IMG/VR virus record: IMGVR_UViG_3300035670_000010
Location: 62,001-126,000 of that record
Source of the DNA: a virus
Direction: 5' to 3' (one strand)
Length of the DNA: 64,000 nucleotides
The position numbers were made by a program, and so were the translations under genes. Below, piece after piece: positions 25,319 through 33,480 of the stretch. The notes below the pieces were generated by a model that was not told where the DNA came from, made no database searches, and was given only the letters and a program-made list of their open reading frames with translations. Every line of letters begins with the position of its first letter. Positions within the stretch are counted from its first letter, which is position 1.

Positions 25319-25712
25319 TATTATATATAATATATTAAATAATACAAAATTAAAATTAAAACCATCTAAGGTATGCAATGGAGTTGGTGTATTTAGTATT
25401 TGCAAAATAAAAAAAGATGAGAAACTATTTTCAGATGTAACTGTTGATACAATGTATATATCTTGGGATGATCTTAAAGGTATTCCTAAATCTACTGAAT
25501 CCTATTTAAGAACTATAGCAAACGTTGCTGATGGGGGGATTTATTTGTCAAGAACACCTAATAACATAAATCTATCATATTATGTAAATCATTCAAATAA
25601 GCCAAATGTTTTTCACAACTTAGATACAGATGAATTTTATGCTATATGTGATATTGATGAAGATGAAGAAATTTTATGCACTTACACTGATTTAGAAATT
25701 GATTGGGAATAG
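25305..25712 (+). CDS. SET-domain protein (putative lysine methyltransferase)
   Basis: 135 residues, essentially a lone SET domain: GVGVFSICKIKKDEKLF (about 26-42), YVNHSNKPNVFHN (93-105, the NHS cofactor-binding motif) and DEEILCTY (120-127, the catalytic-Tyr motif). SET enzymes transfer a methyl group from S-adenosylmethionine to lysine. The pre-SET and post-SET zinc clusters are absent. Target could be a host ribosomal or chromatin protein or a phage protein. SET genes are uncommon in phages. Confidence 0.75.
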   Translation: MEKTDIIYNILNNTKLKLKPSKVCNGVGVFSICKIKKDEKLFSDVTVDTMYISWDDLKGIPKSTESYLRTIANVADGGIYLSRTPNNINLSYYVNHSNKPNVFHNLDTDEFYAICDIDEDEEILCTYTDLEIDWE

Positions 25713-25746
25713 GTATTATGATATTTAACACAAAAAAACTAAAAAT

Positions 25747-26025
25747 ATGGATAACTTTAGATTAGGTAAGGAAATAAATATAACTGGATTAAGCAAGAAA
25801 AGCACAATTAGTGTTCCTTATCATATTCTTGAACATACCTTTGGAGTGCCAACCATTATTGAAGATAATAATTATGCAATCTGGAAATTAAGGTTTGAGG
25901 ATACAGAAGAATCTATTGCAATACTAAATGATAATGAGAATTATCTTGAAACAAATAAATGGTTTGTTAAAGCACATAATTCAAAGGGTATTGAAAGAGT
26001 AAAAAACATTTTATCAAGTATTTAA
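25747..26025 (+). CDS. Hypothetical protein (92 aa)
   Basis: 92 residues, MDNFRLGKEINITGLSKKST. Alternating beta and helical segments, with IWKLRFEDTEESIAI in the middle. No motif recognised. Confidence 0.55.
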   Translation: MDNFRLGKEINITGLSKKSTISVPYHILEHTFGVPTIIEDNNYAIWKLRFEDTEESIAILNDNENYLETNKWFVKAHNSKGIERVKNILSSI

Positions 26026-26057
26026 TGGTATAAGTTGTTTTTTTAAAAAAACATTCT

Positions 26058-26065
26058 TATCTTTG
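26058..26065 (+). promoter_or_regulatory. Bacteroidota-type -7 box TATCTTTG
   Basis: TATCTTTG, 23 nt before the ATG at 26089, with a TTG about 20 nt further upstream. It may also drive the two downstream tRNAs. Confidence 0.6.
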
Positions 26066-26088
26066 TAGAGTAATAAAAAAGCAAACAT

Positions 26089-26247
26089 ATGAAGAATCCA
26101 TTAAAAGTTTGTACATGCACACAGTGCAAAGCAAGTAAGCAGAGAATGAATAGTGCTTATAAAAAAAAGATGAGAATTTTATTAAATAAAAAATTAAGAA
26201 GAATGGACTTTGAAAATCCAAAGTACATAAACTTCTACTACGCATAG
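26089..26247 (+). CDS. Small basic Cys-containing protein (52 aa)
   Basis: 52 residues, MKNPLKVCTCTQCKASKQRM, then a Lys/Arg-rich helix and an aromatic end (KYINFYYA). The three-Cys N-terminus (CTCTQC) plus basic helix suggests a nucleic-acid-binding zinc knuckle. I recognise similar short proteins in other large phages without a known role. It lies directly upstream of the tRNAs. Confidence 0.6.
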   Translation: MKNPLKVCTCTQCKASKQRMNSAYKKKMRILLNKKLRRMDFENPKYINFYYA

Positions 26248-26256
26248 AAGAGACAT

Positions 26257-26331
26257 CGCAGGGTCGTATAAGGGTTAGTATATTGGGCTCATAACCCAGA
26301 GATATAGGTTCGAGTCCTATCTCTGCAACCA
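26257..26331 (+). tRNA. tRNA-Met (CAT anticodon)
   Basis: The anticodon loop is CTCATAA on a TTGGG/CCCAG stem. The T arm is ATAGG-TTCGAGT-CCTAT, the 3' acceptor strand is CTCTGCA plus A, and CCA is encoded. The acceptor 5' strand CGCAGGG leaves a C-A mismatch at position 1. CAT could also be an Ile tRNA modified to lysidine. Confidence 0.85.
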
Positions 26332-26338
26332 GTTAAAA

Positions 26339-26412
26339 TAGGATGTGGCGCAATCCGGTAGCGCACTTGCTTTGGGAGTAAGTAGTTGCAGGTTCAAATC
26401 CTGTCATCCTAA
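26339..26412 (+). tRNA. tRNA-Pro (TGG anticodon)
   Basis: A perfect 7-bp acceptor TAGGATG/CATCCTA, D arm GCGCAATCCGGTAGCGC, anticodon loop TTTGGGA and T arm GCAGG-TTCAAAT-CCTGT. CCA is not encoded. Confidence 0.92.
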
Positions 26413-26419
26413 CAAATGT

Positions 26420-26450
26420 CCCCTAACCTAATTATGGTTGGGGGTTTTTT
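26420..26450. terminator. Terminator after the tRNA pair
   Basis: CCCCTAACC pairs with GGTTGGGG with one bulge, followed by T6. The stem also encodes the last codons of the convergent 26432-26842 gene. Confidence 0.75.
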
Positions 26451-26842
26451 ATTTCATCACCATTTTTTAAATGCGAGTTTGGGAAGAAGTTAAATCTTGT
26501 CTTTTTTGAAATCCATATTAATGTGGGCAATATTGGTAAAGGTAGTGGGACAAACCTGGTGCATATTAGAAAGAATACCTTAACAAGATCCAGGGATTGG
26601 TTTTTTAGGAAGGTTAACTCCTTTACAGTTACACCTTGATTTAAAATGTATTTTTTTAAGATGGAAAATGCAATTATTGTTTCTTCTTTTTCTAACTTTG
26701 TTGAGTCTTGTAATTTCTCCCAATTTTCTTGGATAAAGAAAATGGTTTTATTAAACCAATTTTTTAGTTTTTTTAAACTATCCAAATCATTGATTGATTT
26801 TACCAAAACATCTAATTGTTTCTTACTAACAATTAACTTCAT
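26432..26842 (-). CDS. Leader-bearing membrane-associated protein
   Basis: 136 residues. The N-terminus MKLIVSKKQLDVLVKSIND resembles the KIIITESQxxxL leader of its divergent neighbour. A helical middle is followed by a hydrophobic Pro-rich segment (FFLICTRFVPLPLPILPTLI, about 92-111) and a basic tail. The PxPxPILPTLIW pattern recalls the membrane segment of LETM1-like proteins, but the match is weak. Late-type promoter shared with 26896. Confidence 0.6.
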   Translation of the reverse strand: MKLIVSKKQLDVLVKSINDLDSLKKLKNWFNKTIFFIQENWEKLQDSTKLEKEETIIAFSILKKYILNQGVTVKELTFLKNQSLDLVKVFFLICTRFVPLPLPILPTLIWISKKTRFNFFPNSHLKNGDEIKNPQP

Positions 26843-26869
26843 ATTTTCTTTTGTTTTTGAAATGTATTA

Positions 26870-26887
26870 TATTTATAATAATAAATA
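26870..26887. promoter_or_regulatory. Divergent late-type promoter pair
   Basis: TATTTATAATAATAAATA carries a core on each strand. The plus core is 26 nt before the ATG at 26896. The minus-strand core TATTTATT lies about 45 nt before the ATG at 26842. Confidence 0.5.
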
Positions 26888-26895
26888 CATATTTT

Positions 26896-28452
26896 ATGAA
26901 AATAATTATAACAGAAAGTCAATTTGGTATCTTAACTGAAAATAAGGCTACTATTGATAATCTTGTGAAAATTGCCAAGCTATCCCAATCTGATGCTGAA
27001 TTATTATATTCAGTTGCTGGTAAATTATCTATGTGGTTGGCAAAGAAAATTAAAGACAAAAGGATAAGGTCAAAAATTGAGGATATAACTGGGATAATTG
27101 ATTGGATTAAAACTGGATTAAATGGTAATATACAAACCATTAAGAATGTTGAATTCAATGAATTGGTTAATATGCAAGATAGATGGCACAAATCATTGAA
27201 AGCAAAAGATTATGATTTTGAATATTTTGATGAAAACATACCTGTATTGGATTTTAGGGATGATTCTGGGTTGGGGTATTATTGGGTCAAGTTAAAAACC
27301 AATCCTTGCACAGAGGAGGCTGAAAGGATGGGGCATTGTGGTAGATCTGGAAAAGGTGATTTATATTCTCTTAGAGTCAATGAGTTAAAAGGTCAAACTG
27401 GTAAAGTTAGTAATAAATCACTTATCACAGCATCAATTAAGGATGGGGTTGTTTATCAAATGAAGGGTAGATTCAACAAGAAACCAAGTGAAGAATATTA
27501 TGATTACATTATAAAACTTCTATTAAAGAAGAACCCAGATGGAGATTATATGATAAAATCATTTGGTTCAGAATATGCTTCAAAGGAAGATTTTAATGTT
27601 ATGGATCTTGATTTCTCAAAGTATGTTGATTTTTTCAAAACTAGAATTGATTTGTTAATATCAGATGAAGTTCTTGAAAATAATGAAAAAAGATTAGATA
27701 GTTTAGAAAGTGGAACATTGTTTTATGAAAATGAAGATTGTGTTAGACAAGCTGTTTATCAATTCTTGACTAGTTATGAAAAAATGGAAATAAGAGATGA
27801 GAATAGTAATTTAGAATATGCTAATATTATTTTTAAATTATATGAAGAATCTAATGTTTTACCAAATGAAGAATTTATTGATTTATTAAATAGATATTTT
27901 GAGTTAAAGAATGATAAAGTTGATTTTTTTGATATGAAAATTGAAGAAAGATATGGGGGACATGTTTTTCATTTTGTAAATGAAAATGGTGTAAAAGAGG
28001 AATATGAAATCTTTAAAGAAGAAGATGCAAGAGAAAGAGCAATAACCTCAATTCATGATATTTATGATAATATAGCAGAGTTATTTAGAAATAGAACATA
28101 TTATGAAAATCGTGGAATTGATTTGGATAGTTTTGTTGAAATATCTAAAGATGAAATGATGGAATATATTTCATCTATGGTTTGGGATGATCCCAAACAT
28201 TTTTTGGATAAAGATGATTATACAGATAAAGAAGTTTATGAATATATTGATAATGAAGTAAATGATTATGAGGAAAATCCAAAAAGTTTTATTCGTGATT
28301 TTGATATCGATGAAACTAGTTATTTTAATAGAGATAAATTTGATGAAGCCATTTTTGAACATGATGGGTATTCCACATTAGCATATTATGATGGTGAATG
28401 GGTAGAAATAAGAGTTTGTGATGAAACATATATAACATATAGAACTGAATAA
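26896..28452 (+). CDS. Leader-bearing PcfJ-like protein (RMGHC motif), paralogue of 5520-7073
   Basis: 518 residues from the ATG at 26896; upstream in-frame codons lie in the promoter. The leader MKIIITESQFGILTEN ends at LTE|N. The core contains LDFRDDSGLGYYWVKL, EEAERMGHCGRSGKGDLYSL, and QMKGRFNKKPSEEYYDY. This is the same MGHC-SLR-QxKGxxNxKP pattern as in the 5520-7073 protein and in PcfJ-like proteins. The C-terminal half is acidic and Tyr-rich with no recognisable domain. First gene of an operon with the 28457 protease. Confidence 0.75.
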   Translation: MKIIITESQFGILTENKATIDNLVKIAKLSQSDAELLYSVAGKLSMWLAKKIKDKRIRSKIEDITGIIDWIKTGLNGNIQTIKNVEFNELVNMQDRWHKSLKAKDYDFEYFDENIPVLDFRDDSGLGYYWVKLKTNPCTEEAERMGHCGRSGKGDLYSLRVNELKGQTGKVSNKSLITASIKDGVVYQMKGRFNKKPSEEYYDYIIKLLLKKNPDGDYMIKSFGSEYASKEDFNVMDLDFSKYVDFFKTRIDLLISDEVLENNEKRLDSLESGTLFYENEDCVRQAVYQFLTSYEKMEIRDENSNLEYANIIFKLYEESNVLPNEEFIDLLNRYFELKNDKVDFFDMKIEERYGGHVFHFVNENGVKEEYEIFKEEDARERAITSIHDIYDNIAELFRNRTYYENRGIDLDSFVEISKDEMMEYISSMVWDDPKHFLDKDDYTDKEVYEYIDNEVNDYEENPKSFIRDFDIDETSYFNRDKFDEAIFEHDGYSTLAYYDGEWVEIRVCDETYITYRTE

Positions 28453-28456
28453 AGTA

Positions 28457-29053
28457 ATGAAATTAATAGAAATTTTTAAAACACTAATTAATGAGGAAAC
28501 TGATGGTATTACTATTTTTTTAAATAAAATACAAAAAGAGTATGATATATCAGATTCCTTATATACTGAATTGATGAATTTCATTGAGAAATCTAATTGT
28601 CAAAAAATAGAGTTTGCAAAATTCAATTATCCTGCCCTTGGATTGGCCTTACATAATGGTGTTATGATAAACTCAACTATGGTTGGTGGGAGTTTAAATT
28701 TTTTGGTTTTTGTTATTTTCCATGAGATAGCACATCAATTCCAGTTTAAGAAATATGGTGATAAGATTATGTATGGTGTTTATTCTGGTGATGTTAGTAT
28801 TGATGAGGCTGCCAAATTTATGAAACACACAGAAGAGGTTGCTGATGAATTTGCTATGAGGAAGATAAGGGAGTTGCAGAAAAAAGGATTAATAGATGAT
28901 AAGTATAAACCAGCATCACAATATAAGAATGTATCAATTCACTCAATAAAAAGTATGATAAGTGGTTTTAGAAAACAATTAGAAAATCAAAACTTATCAT
29001 CCCCTACTGAAATTAGTAAATTTTTCTATAATCTAGTTAAAAGTAAAATGTAA
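28457..29053 (+). CDS. Leader-bearing zinc metalloprotease (HEIAH)
   Basis: 198 residues. The leader MKLIEIFKTLINEETDG ends at INE|E. The zinc site is VIFHEIAHQFQFKKYGD at about residue 90-95, with a downstream HTEEVADEFA supplying a likely third ligand (Glu). The arrangement is that of small gluzincin-like peptidases. Four nucleotides separate it from the upstream gene. Role unknown; cargo protease is inferred. Confidence 0.75.
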   Translation: MKLIEIFKTLINEETDGITIFLNKIQKEYDISDSLYTELMNFIEKSNCQKIEFAKFNYPALGLALHNGVMINSTMVGGSLNFLVFVIFHEIAHQFQFKKYGDKIMYGVYSGDVSIDEAAKFMKHTEEVADEFAMRKIRELQKKGLIDDKYKPASQYKNVSIHSIKSMISGFRKQLENQNLSSPTEISKFFYNLVKSKM

Positions 29054-29057
29054 TAAT

Positions 29058-29360
29058 ATGCTTAATGTATTTAAATTTTTCAATCAAAAAAATAATAACA
29101 TAATCTTAAATGATTACATTGGTGAATATAAAGCTGATGATGGTAGAACTGGAAAATTATATGTGGAGGGTGATAAAATAAAGTTCACATATGATGGAAA
29201 GACAATAACCTTCAATCCAGAAGCTGAAGCAGACACTTTTAAAATAAGTTATTTCCCCTTTAAAGGGTTGGCAATATTCTCAAGGGATGGTAAGGGTAAA
29301 ATAAAAGAGGTTAAGGCTGAATTGGCAGGGTATATCATAAATGCCAAAAAGATTGCTTAA
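29058..29360 (+). CDS. Small beta-rich protein (100 aa)
   Basis: 100 residues. YIGEYKADDGRTGKLYVEGD, then KIKFTYDGKTITFNPE and KISYFPFKGLAIFSRDGKG make a series of short strands resembling the DUF3471-type lipocalin-like domain. There is no leader or signal peptide. It follows the metalloprotease by 4 nt. Confidence 0.55.
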   Translation: MLNVFKFFNQKNNNIILNDYIGEYKADDGRTGKLYVEGDKIKFTYDGKTITFNPEAEADTFKISYFPFKGLAIFSRDGKGKIKEVKAELAGYIINAKKIA

Positions 29361-29435
29361 ATTTAATTTATGTGCCAAATTAGTTGTGTTTTTGATTAAT
29401 GTTTCTTATCATTGTTAAGAACAAAATAATCAAAG

Positions 29436-30296
29436 ATGAAAAGTGAAGGCATTAATGTTTTAAGTTTATTTGATGGAATGTCTTGTGGACAAATTGCATT
29501 AAATAGGCTTGGTATAAAGATATCAAAGTATTATGCATCTGAAATAGATAAAGCACCAATAAAGGTGACACAGCATAATTATCCAGACACAATCCAGGTT
29601 GGGGATGTTACCAAAGTAAAGGGTGATGATTTACCGCAAATTGATTTGTTAATTGGGGGTAGTCCATGTCAAGGGTTCTCTTTTGCTGGAAAGAAACTTA
29701 ATTTTGAGGATCCAAGAAGTATTCTATTCTTTGAGTTTGTTAGGTTGCTTGATGAATGTAAACCTACATATTTTCTATTGGAGAATGTGAAGATGAAGAA
29801 AGAATGGCAAGATGTCATTAGTGATTTGTTGGGGGTTCAACCAATGAGGATTAATAGTTCAAAATTTACAGCAGCAAAGAGAGATAGGTTATATTGGACA
29901 AATATCCCAAATATTTCTGAACCTATTGATAAGGAAATATCATTTGATGATATTAATTCAAATATTGATGAATGGATTGAACCTGAAAGGATTGAAAAAA
30001 TTGCTGCCTGGAAGGCACAACAAAAACCTTTAAAAAATGCCACATTTATTGGAAGAAAATCAAAATTGCCTTGTTTGACAGCAAGGGGATATAACCAATA
30101 TCATAGTGGAATGATATTGATAACAGATGGTGAGAAGTATAGGTATTTAACCAATGAAGAAGCAGAGATGGCACAAGGTGTTCCTGTTGGCTACACATCT
30201 ATATGTAATGATAGAGAAAGAAGCCATATGCTTGGGAATGGGTGGACAGTTGATGTAATTGCTCATATATTTTCACCACTAAAAAATGAATTATGA
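29436..30296 (+). CDS. DNA (cytosine-5) methyltransferase 1
   Basis: 286 residues. Motif I is LSLFDGMSCGQ (9-19), motif IV GGSPCQGFSFAG with catalytic Cys at about 78, motif VI FLLENVKM (114-120), a motif VIII-like AAKRDRLYWTN, and motif X GNGWTVDV near the end. The target-recognition region is short. It methylates cytosine in double-stranded DNA; specificity is unknown. Two close paralogues (31802, 33481) differ mostly in the recognition region. Its stop overlaps the next methyltransferase as ATGA. Confidence 0.92.
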   Translation: MKSEGINVLSLFDGMSCGQIALNRLGIKISKYYASEIDKAPIKVTQHNYPDTIQVGDVTKVKGDDLPQIDLLIGGSPCQGFSFAGKKLNFEDPRSILFFEFVRLLDECKPTYFLLENVKMKKEWQDVISDLLGVQPMRINSSKFTAAKRDRLYWTNIPNISEPIDKEISFDDINSNIDEWIEPERIEKIAAWKAQQKPLKNATFIGRKSKLPCLTARGYNQYHSGMILITDGEKYRYLTNEEAEMAQGVPVGYTSICNDRERSHMLGNGWTVDVIAHIFSPLKNEL

Positions 30297-30931
30297 ATAT
30301 ATTAGAATTATTTGCTGGAAGTAGATCCATTGGTAAAGTTGGTGATAAATTGGGAATGAATGTTTTTTCTGTTGATTGGGAGAAATATGAAGATATTGAT
30401 TTATGTATTGATGTTGCAAAATTGAAGAAAGAGGATATTCCCTTTATACCTGATTTAATCTGGGCATCTCCCGACTGCACAACATATAGTATTGCTGCTA
30501 TTTCAACCCATAGAAACAATACTGAACCAAAAAGTGAATATGCCAAAAAATGTGATGCGACAAATCAGCATTTCATATCCTTAATTAAGGAGTGGTTGGA
30601 GATTAATCCTGATATGGTTTTCTTTATTGAGAATCCAAGGGGTATGTTAAGAAAGATGCCCTGGATGCAGGAATTTAAAAGACACACCATATGGTATTGT
30701 GTTTATGGTGATGAAAGAGCTAAGCCAACCGATATATGGACAAATTCAGATAAATGGATTCCAAGACCAGTATGTCATAATGGAAATAAGGAATGTCATC
30801 ATGCACCTGCTCCTAGGGGGTCAAAAACTGGAACACAAGGCAGAAAAGGGTCATATGAAAGGAGTAAAATACCTGAACAATTATGTTATGAGGTATTAGA
30901 ATCTCTCAATAAACCTAATATTACACAATAA
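30293..30931 (+). CDS. Divergent phage DNA cytosine methyltransferase
   Basis: 212 residues. LELFAGSRSIGKVGDKLG is a SAM-binding motif I, IWASPDCTTYSIAA is the motif IV analogue with Cys after Asp rather than Pro, and FFIENPRGMLRKM is motif VI-like. I recognise this as a compact phage methyltransferase family. A Cys/His-containing segment (CHNGNKECHHAP, about 160-171) may bind zinc. No separate recognition domain is evident. Confidence 0.78.
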   Translation: MNILELFAGSRSIGKVGDKLGMNVFSVDWEKYEDIDLCIDVAKLKKEDIPFIPDLIWASPDCTTYSIAAISTHRNNTEPKSEYAKKCDATNQHFISLIKEWLEINPDMVFFIENPRGMLRKMPWMQEFKRHTIWYCVYGDERAKPTDIWTNSDKWIPRPVCHNGNKECHHAPAPRGSKTGTQGRKGSYERSKIPEQLCYEVLESLNKPNITQ

Positions 30932-30966
30932 AGTAATTAAGTTTATTGTGCAAAAACAACTTTATT

Positions 30967-31791
30967 ATGGAAATAAAAGGTCCTTTTTCATATAGTGGGA
31001 ACAAATATAAGATATATAAGGCTCATTTAAAGCCCATTTTTGATGAATTTGACCAAGTTATTGAGCCATTTGCTGGTTCTGCGCCCCTATTATACAATGC
31101 AAAGGGGGGTGGAATTGGCTCTGACACCAATAAAGCGGTTGTTTTTATGCATAATTCACTAAAAATTGATGAAATTGACAAGAAAATGGAGGAAATTTAC
31201 CATTTTTACTTCAAAAATGGGCTAAATAAGGACTCTTATATGGAATTAAGGTCATTTTTCAATGAAAAGTGGAAAATATTTGGGTTTTTTGATGAAATTG
31301 CACCACATTTTCTATTATTATGCCAATTATCCTTCAATTCTTTGGTTAGATTTAGCAAAAATGGGTATAATGTACCATTTGGAATGAAAAAACCTGACTT
31401 TAATAGGGTTTTAGTGCATTCAAACATCTCAAAATCAAGAAATATCACCATATTTGAGTTAGAATATGATAAATTGGACATTTCTTTGTGTAAAGATGCC
31501 ATAATTTACTTAGATCCACCATATATTGCATCAAAATACCAATATAATGGGTGGAATGTTGAAGATGAGGTTAAATTATTGGAATATATTGATAATTTGC
31601 ACAAAATTGGGAGGAAATTTGTATTATCCAACACATTATATCATAGAGGAGTTAAAAATGAACACCTAAATGCCTGGATTTCCAAGTATAATGTTAAATA
31701 TATTGATAAAAACTACAATTCTTGGTCTGCGGCAGTCAAATCTGTTAAAAATGACTATAAAACATGTGAAATTATTGTAGATAATCTATAG
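30967..31791 (+). CDS. D12-class DNA adenine-N6 methyltransferase (Dam-like)
   Basis: 274 residues from the ATG at 30967; an in-frame TTG at 30946 is less likely. PFSYSGNKYKIYKAHL (motif X), IEPFAGSAPLLYNA (motif I) and AIIYLDPPYIASKYQYN (motif IV, DPPY) are in the order of D12-class adenine methyltransferases. A GATC-like target is typical of the class but cannot be read from sequence. Confidence 0.85.
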   Translation: MEIKGPFSYSGNKYKIYKAHLKPIFDEFDQVIEPFAGSAPLLYNAKGGGIGSDTNKAVVFMHNSLKIDEIDKKMEEIYHFYFKNGLNKDSYMELRSFFNEKWKIFGFFDEIAPHFLLLCQLSFNSLVRFSKNGYNVPFGMKKPDFNRVLVHSNISKSRNITIFELEYDKLDISLCKDAIIYLDPPYIASKYQYNGWNVEDEVKLLEYIDNLHKIGRKFVLSNTLYHRGVKNEHLNAWISKYNVKYIDKNYNSWSAAVKSVKNDYKTCEIIVDNL

Positions 31792-31801
31792 AATTAAGAA
31801 T

Positions 31802-32956
31802 ATGAATGTATTAAGTTTGTTTGATGGGATGAGTTGTGGCCAAATTGCTTTAAATAAAGCAAATATTCCATATAATAACTACTATGCTGCTGAAATAGAC
31901 AAGTATGGTATGCAAATAACAAAGAAAAACTACCCCAACACAGTTCATTTGGGTGATGTAACTCAAATAAGGGGTAATAATTTGCCAAAAATTGACTTAT
32001 TGATTGGTGGTAGTCCTTGCCAGGGGTTTTCATTTGCTGGGAAACAACTTAATTTTGATGATCCAAGGAGTAAATTGTTCTTTGAGTATGTTAGAATACT
32101 AAATGAGGTTAGAGAAACTAATCCAAATGTTAAATTTTTGCTTGAGAATGTGAAAATGAAGAAAGAATTCTCTGATATAATATCAGAACATCTTGGAGTT
32201 GAACCTATTAAGATAAATAGTTCATTAGTTTCTGCCCAAAATAGACTTAGGTTATATTGGACAAATATTGAAGGTGTTGAACAACCAGAAAATAGGAAAA
32301 TATATCTAAAAGATGTTTTAGAACCTATTGTGGATGACAAATATTACATATCACAGATTGCTGTTGAAAAACTAAATAGACATGGTAATAAAGTAATTAA
32401 GGAATTGGGCATTCCTAAAAAATCTGGAACAATACATGCTGGATATTATAAGATGGGAGGTAGAGATCAGCAGTATGTCAAGGATATTCCAGATTTACAA
32501 CCATCATTGCAAGATAGGATTTATTCAGATGATGGTAAATTTGTTGCAATAACCCCCTCCTTTATGCCATATGTTATTACAATTGATAATCATCATTCAG
32601 ATTCTGAATTAAAATGTGTTGGTGCATTGGGTAAGAATAAAAAATGGCTTGATAATGGTAAAAACTTGCAAAGAAACTTTTCACAAGGGGAGAGAATATA
32701 TTCAACTGATGGTAAATCACCTTGTTTGTCTGCAAATAGTGGTGGTAGTGCTGGGGTTGGTAATACATTGATAACAGATGATATAAAAGATGAATACAAA
32801 ATTAGGAAATTGACACCTATTGAATGTGAAAGGTTGCAAACAGTTCCAGATAATTATACAGAGGGGGTTTCAAACACTCAAAGGTATAAAATGTTGGGTA
32901 ATGGATGGACAGTTGATGTTATTACACATATATTTGAAAAATTAAAAAGTTTATAA
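31802..32956 (+). CDS. DNA (cytosine-5) methyltransferase 2
   Basis: 384 residues, the longest of the three paralogues. Motifs: LFDGMSCGQ, GGSPCQGFSFAG (catalytic Cys), LLENVKMKKE, SAQNRLRLYWTN (QxRxR motif VIII) and GNGWTVDVITHIF. An extra segment of about 100 residues between VIII and IX forms a larger recognition region. Its first 30 nt equal those of 33481 apart from one or two positions. Confidence 0.92.
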   Translation: MNVLSLFDGMSCGQIALNKANIPYNNYYAAEIDKYGMQITKKNYPNTVHLGDVTQIRGNNLPKIDLLIGGSPCQGFSFAGKQLNFDDPRSKLFFEYVRILNEVRETNPNVKFLLENVKMKKEFSDIISEHLGVEPIKINSSLVSAQNRLRLYWTNIEGVEQPENRKIYLKDVLEPIVDDKYYISQIAVEKLNRHGNKVIKELGIPKKSGTIHAGYYKMGGRDQQYVKDIPDLQPSLQDRIYSDDGKFVAITPSFMPYVITIDNHHSDSELKCVGALGKNKKWLDNGKNLQRNFSQGERIYSTDGKSPCLSANSGGSAGVGNTLITDDIKDEYKIRKLTPIECERLQTVPDNYTEGVSNTQRYKMLGNGWTVDVITHIFEKLKSL

Positions 32957-32959
32957 CTA

Positions 32960-32967
32960 TATTTATA
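32960..32967 (+). promoter_or_regulatory. Late-type promoter motif
   Basis: ACTATATTTATATAATAAA, with the core 19 nt before the ATG at 32979. It lies between two methyltransferase genes that lack this motif. Confidence 0.5.
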
Positions 32968-32978
32968 TAATAAAAAGT

Positions 32979-33467
32979 ATGGATAAATTATATAAACAAA
33001 TTAATAGGGTTAAATTTTTAATGGAAGACCATAAAAATTTTGGGGATGAAAGATTTGGTATTGGAAACTCCATTGATTTACTTAAAAATAATTATAACAT
33101 ACACAAAGAAGATAAATTACCAGAAGAACTAATTAATGTACATGATTCTGCAACACATTCTGAATACTGGGAAGATACGTTAAAATATGTTTCATTAAAA
33201 AAAAAGAAATTAAGTAATAACAAAAAATTATATACAACTCAAAGTTATTTATCAAAATCATTTATTGATACAATAGATAATAATGTTTATAATTATTCTG
33301 ATATAATTGTTGCAACTGCAAATGATGATAAATTATGGATTTTAAATGGTCATCATAGAATTTACTATGATAGATTAAATGATAGAAATTCTATAGCATA
33401 TATTTTATCAAAAAATGATGTAAAAGAAATTGACAATGTGTTTTACACAAGTGAAGATGATGAATAA
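32979..33467 (+). CDS. Leader-bearing ParB/sulfiredoxin-like protein
   Basis: 162 residues. The leader MDKLYKQINRVKFLMEDHKN has an LME|D site. In the C-terminal half, IIVATANDDKLWILNGHHRI then YYDRLNDRNSIAYIL matches the D/N-G-H-H-R-I signature of ParB-N/sulfiredoxin folds, which bind or hydrolyse nucleotides. No HTH DNA-binding domain follows. It sits alone, late-promoted, between methyltransferases and looks like an inserted cargo cassette. Confidence 0.7.
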   Translation: MDKLYKQINRVKFLMEDHKNFGDERFGIGNSIDLLKNNYNIHKEDKLPEELINVHDSATHSEYWEDTLKYVSLKKKKLSNNKKLYTTQSYLSKSFIDTIDNNVYNYSDIIVATANDDKLWILNGHHRIYYDRLNDRNSIAYILSKNDVKEIDNVFYTSEDDE

Positions 33468-33480
33468 TAAATATTGAAAT

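Noticed and set aside
26257-26485. tRNA genes as phage attachment sites
   Set aside because: No integrase gene is visible and the tRNAs are complete phage copies in expressed units, with no duplicated 3' ends nearby.
26851-26895. 15-codon hydrophobic extension of the PcfJ-like gene at 26896
   Set aside because: It lies in the late-type promoter; the leader begins at the internal ATG, as in the other leader-bearing genes.
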